A stretch of 8,782 bases of DNA. It comes from Flavobacteriales bacterium. GTDB lineage: Bacteria; Bacteroidota; Bacteroidia; Flavobacteriales; Flavobacteriaceae. The stretch lies in assembly GCA_002705485.1 (NCBI GenBank), contig PAGT01000034.1, forward strand, positions 16,927 to 25,708, written 5' to 3'. The translations under genes were made by a program, and so were the position numbers. Of this stretch, positions 7,481 to 8,782 are shown piece by piece. The notes beneath the pieces were generated by a model, which saw only the letters and a program-made list of their open reading frames with translations, made no database searches and was not told where the DNA came from. Every line of letters begins with the position of its first letter. Position 1 is the first letter of the stretch.

Positions 7481-7720
7481 ATGAAAAAACTATTTAAGTG
7501 GGTGTTATATATTATAACCGCTATATCCATTTTTATGTCTATTTTTAGTTTGGTTGCTGATCAAACTGAGACAAAAAGTTATGATCCTGAAATTGGAGAA
7601 CAGGTTCTTATAAGTTCCAGTCAATGTCCTTGTTGGGAATTCGCCATCCCTTTTATAATTGTATCAACAATTGGAATGGCATTAATTATCAAAATTCAAT
7701 TGAACCATAAAAAAAAATGA
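7481..7720 (+). CDS. Small two-helix membrane protein with a periplasmic CPC motif
   Basis: Starting at the ATG at 7481, the product has 79 residues. Helix 1 spans about 4-26 and helix 2 about 53-72, with Lys-rich ends (MKK and NHKKK) that by the positive-inside rule place both termini in the cytoplasm. The loop of about 26 residues between them (27-52), which would face the periplasm, contains SSQCPCWE with C49 and C51 as its only cysteines. A GTG at 7451 would extend the frame by ten residues but would overlap the end of the upstream gene, so the ATG is preferred. The gene is packed between the DUF1624 gene (11 bp gap) and the MBL gene (one base gap), so co-expression is very likely. I do not recognise a family. 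A Cys-X-Cys pair in such a loop could be a redox or metal site, but this is inference. Confidence 0.72.
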   Translation: MKKLFKWVLYIITAISIFMSIFSLVADQTETKSYDPEIGEQVLISSSQCPCWEFAIPFIIVSTIGMALIIKIQLNHKKK

Positions 7721-7721
7721 A

Positions 7722-8654
7722 ATGAAAATACTAATTCTACTATTACTGTTTATTCCACTTGTTTCTTTTGGGCAAAATCCTGACTTCTCGGCATATAATA
7801 ATCAGATAAATTATCTAAAAAATGAAATAAAGTATTTTGAAATCGAAAAAATTAATAATCAATTTTATATGATTGTTGGTGGTGGAGGTAATGTAGGAGT
7901 TTTTATAAGTGAAAACGATGTTGTCTTAATTGATAATAAATATGAAATAATTGAGGAAGTACTCATGACTTCTTTGAGGAAAATTACTGATAAGCCAATT
8001 AAATATATAATCAACACTCATTTTCATCACGACCATTCAGATGGTAATAGAGCTTTTGGGAAACGAGGAATTCCTATAGTATCTCATCAGAACGCAAAAA
8101 AAAGAATGATGGAAGATGCAGAGTTGTATGGAGGAATTTTTAGTTCAATTAAAGATTTTGTACAACCCAAATATGAAAAAAATGCATTACCATTGCTTAC
8201 TTATGAAAGTAAAATGACCATTAGTCAAGGAAACGAAGAAATCGAGTTGTACAATTTTGGTAAAGCTCATACTGACGGAGATAGCGTTGTTGTATTTAAA
8301 AAAAGTAATATTATCCATACTGGAGATGCATTTGTTAGGTATGGTTATCCTTATGTTGATTTAAATAATGGAGGATCTATTAAAGGTTTAATTGATCTTT
8401 TGAGTGCATTGGAATTGTTGTGTGATGAGAATACAATTATAATGCCCGGACACGGTAAATTAAGTAAAAAGAAGGATGTTATCAATTTAAAAAATTCATT
8501 AAGTAATTTATACAATAAAACTATACTTGGATTGAAAAATGGATTATCATATAATGAAATTTCAGATTCAATTGATGAAACTTTAAATGATAATGAAGCT
8601 GTTAAATTAAATTATATAAAATCTATAGAGCATGAATTATCTATAAACAATTAA
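7722..8654 (+). CDS. Exported MBL-fold metallo-hydrolase
   Basis: This 310-residue protein has a signal peptide (MKILILLLLFIPLVSFGQ, residues 1-18) and then one metallo-beta-lactamase fold. The metal ligands are all present: H100-x-H102-x-D104-H105 (NTHFHHDHSDGN), H183 (KAHTDGD), D202 (HTGDAFV) and H244 (MPGHGKLS). The early GGGGNVGVFISENDVVLID (53-71) and the late YPYVDLNNGGSIKGLI (209-224) match exported flavobacterial MBL hydrolases of the broad periplasmic type. The family includes beta-lactamases, lactonases and sulfur-handling hydrolases. The fold and metal site show hydrolysis of some ester, amide or thioester, but not which one. I see no reason to call it an antibiotic-resistance enzyme. 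The ATG follows the TGA of the preceding gene by one base, so translation is probably coupled. The gene ends 8 bp from the convergent gene at the right edge. Confidence 0.91.
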   Translation: MKILILLLLFIPLVSFGQNPDFSAYNNQINYLKNEIKYFEIEKINNQFYMIVGGGGNVGVFISENDVVLIDNKYEIIEEVLMTSLRKITDKPIKYIINTHFHHDHSDGNRAFGKRGIPIVSHQNAKKRMMEDAELYGGIFSSIKDFVQPKYEKNALPLLTYESKMTISQGNEEIELYNFGKAHTDGDSVVVFKKSNIIHTGDAFVRYGYPYVDLNNGGSIKGLIDLLSALELLCDENTIIMPGHGKLSKKKDVINLKNSLSNLYNKTILGLKNGLSYNEISDSIDETLNDNEAVKLNYIKSIEHELSINN

Positions 8655-8662
8655 AAGGTTTT

Positions 8663-8782
8663 TTATGATTTGATTAGATATTTTCTTCCAATGACTAGTG
8701 CTGCTGTTATTATGATGATATTTTTGATGATGTATTGACCTTCAAGAGTTGGTAGCAGTGGATTTGAGCTTTGAAATGAAAT
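8663..8782 (-). CDS. C-terminal end of a membrane protein, possibly DoxX/DUF417-like (partial)
   Basis: An open minus-strand frame enters from the right edge and stops at TAA (8663-8665), giving the last 39 residues of a longer protein. They read SNPLLPTLEGQY, then a hydrophobic helix (IIKNIIIITAALVIG), then the short tail RKYLIKS. A GQ(Y/F)-I-(I/L)-K-(N/D) step into a final helix is how DoxX and DUF417 (YkgB-like) membrane proteins end, so that is my best guess. With one helix visible, other multi-pass membrane families remain possible. The gene converges on the MBL hydrolase gene with an 8 bp gap. That it is a real coding end is likely from the helix and the tight packing; the family is tentative. 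Confidence 0.5.
   Translation of the reverse strand: MSFQSSNPLLPTLEGQYIIKNIIIITAALVIGRKYLIKS

Noticed and set aside
1..8654. A heparan-sulfate degradation locus combining the sulfatase and the HGSNAT-like protein
   Set aside because: The two genes are about 5 kb apart in separate transcription units, and no glycoside hydrolase, lyase or SusC/SusD pair is present. Family resemblance alone does not support it.
7722..8654. The MBL-fold protein as a beta-lactamase resistance gene
   Set aside because: The metal site is shared by the whole superfamily and nothing in the sequence points to beta-lactams as the substrate.

Overview
The window looks like a chromosomal segment of an AT-rich member of the Bacteroidota, most likely a marine-type Flavobacteriia. 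This rests on several things seen together: low GC, a codon bias toward A/T, little sign of Shine-Dalgarno sequences, promoter-like boxes of the Bacteroidota form TAnnTTTG, and a gene set typical of that group. That set includes a type I sulfatase, a YceI-like protein, a protein with a CarboxypepD_reg-like domain, a large exported M14 peptidase, a DUF1624/HGSNAT-like membrane protein and an exported metallo-beta-lactamase-fold hydrolase. I cannot name a species.

Layout from left to right. A sulfatase enters from the left edge with its N-terminus cut off (1-1353, +). It converges, with a 9 bp gap, on a three-gene minus-strand run at 1363-2301. Read in its own direction, that run holds a 37-residue single-pass membrane peptide (2188-2301), a 43-residue very basic peptide (1951-2082) and an exported YceI-domain protein (1363-1926). 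An 88 bp divergent intergenic region separates this run from a plus-strand pair: an exported CarboxypepD_reg-like protein (2389-3657) and an exported M14 zinc carboxypeptidase with a C-terminal GATase-like domain (3708-6224). After an 81 bp gap containing a good promoter-like box, a tight three-gene plus-strand cassette follows: a DUF1624/HGSNAT-like multi-pass membrane protein with a TTG start (6306-7469), a 79-residue two-helix membrane protein with a CPC motif (7481-7720) and an exported MBL-fold hydrolase (7722-8654). At the right edge the last 39 residues of a minus-strand membrane protein, possibly DoxX/DUF417-like, run into the window.

Almost everything here is predicted to be exported or membrane-bound, so the region is about the cell envelope, periplasm and nutrient processing. 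The two groups with the strongest case for co-transcription are 2389-6224 and 6306-8654. The members of each pair or triplet are individually recognisable, but their joint substrate cannot be read from the sequence. I see no mobile element, CRISPR array, tRNA or rRNA, and no clear sign of recent transfer. I do not see a clear new defence or biosynthetic system. The least-described parts are the two tiny minus-strand genes and the CPC membrane protein.
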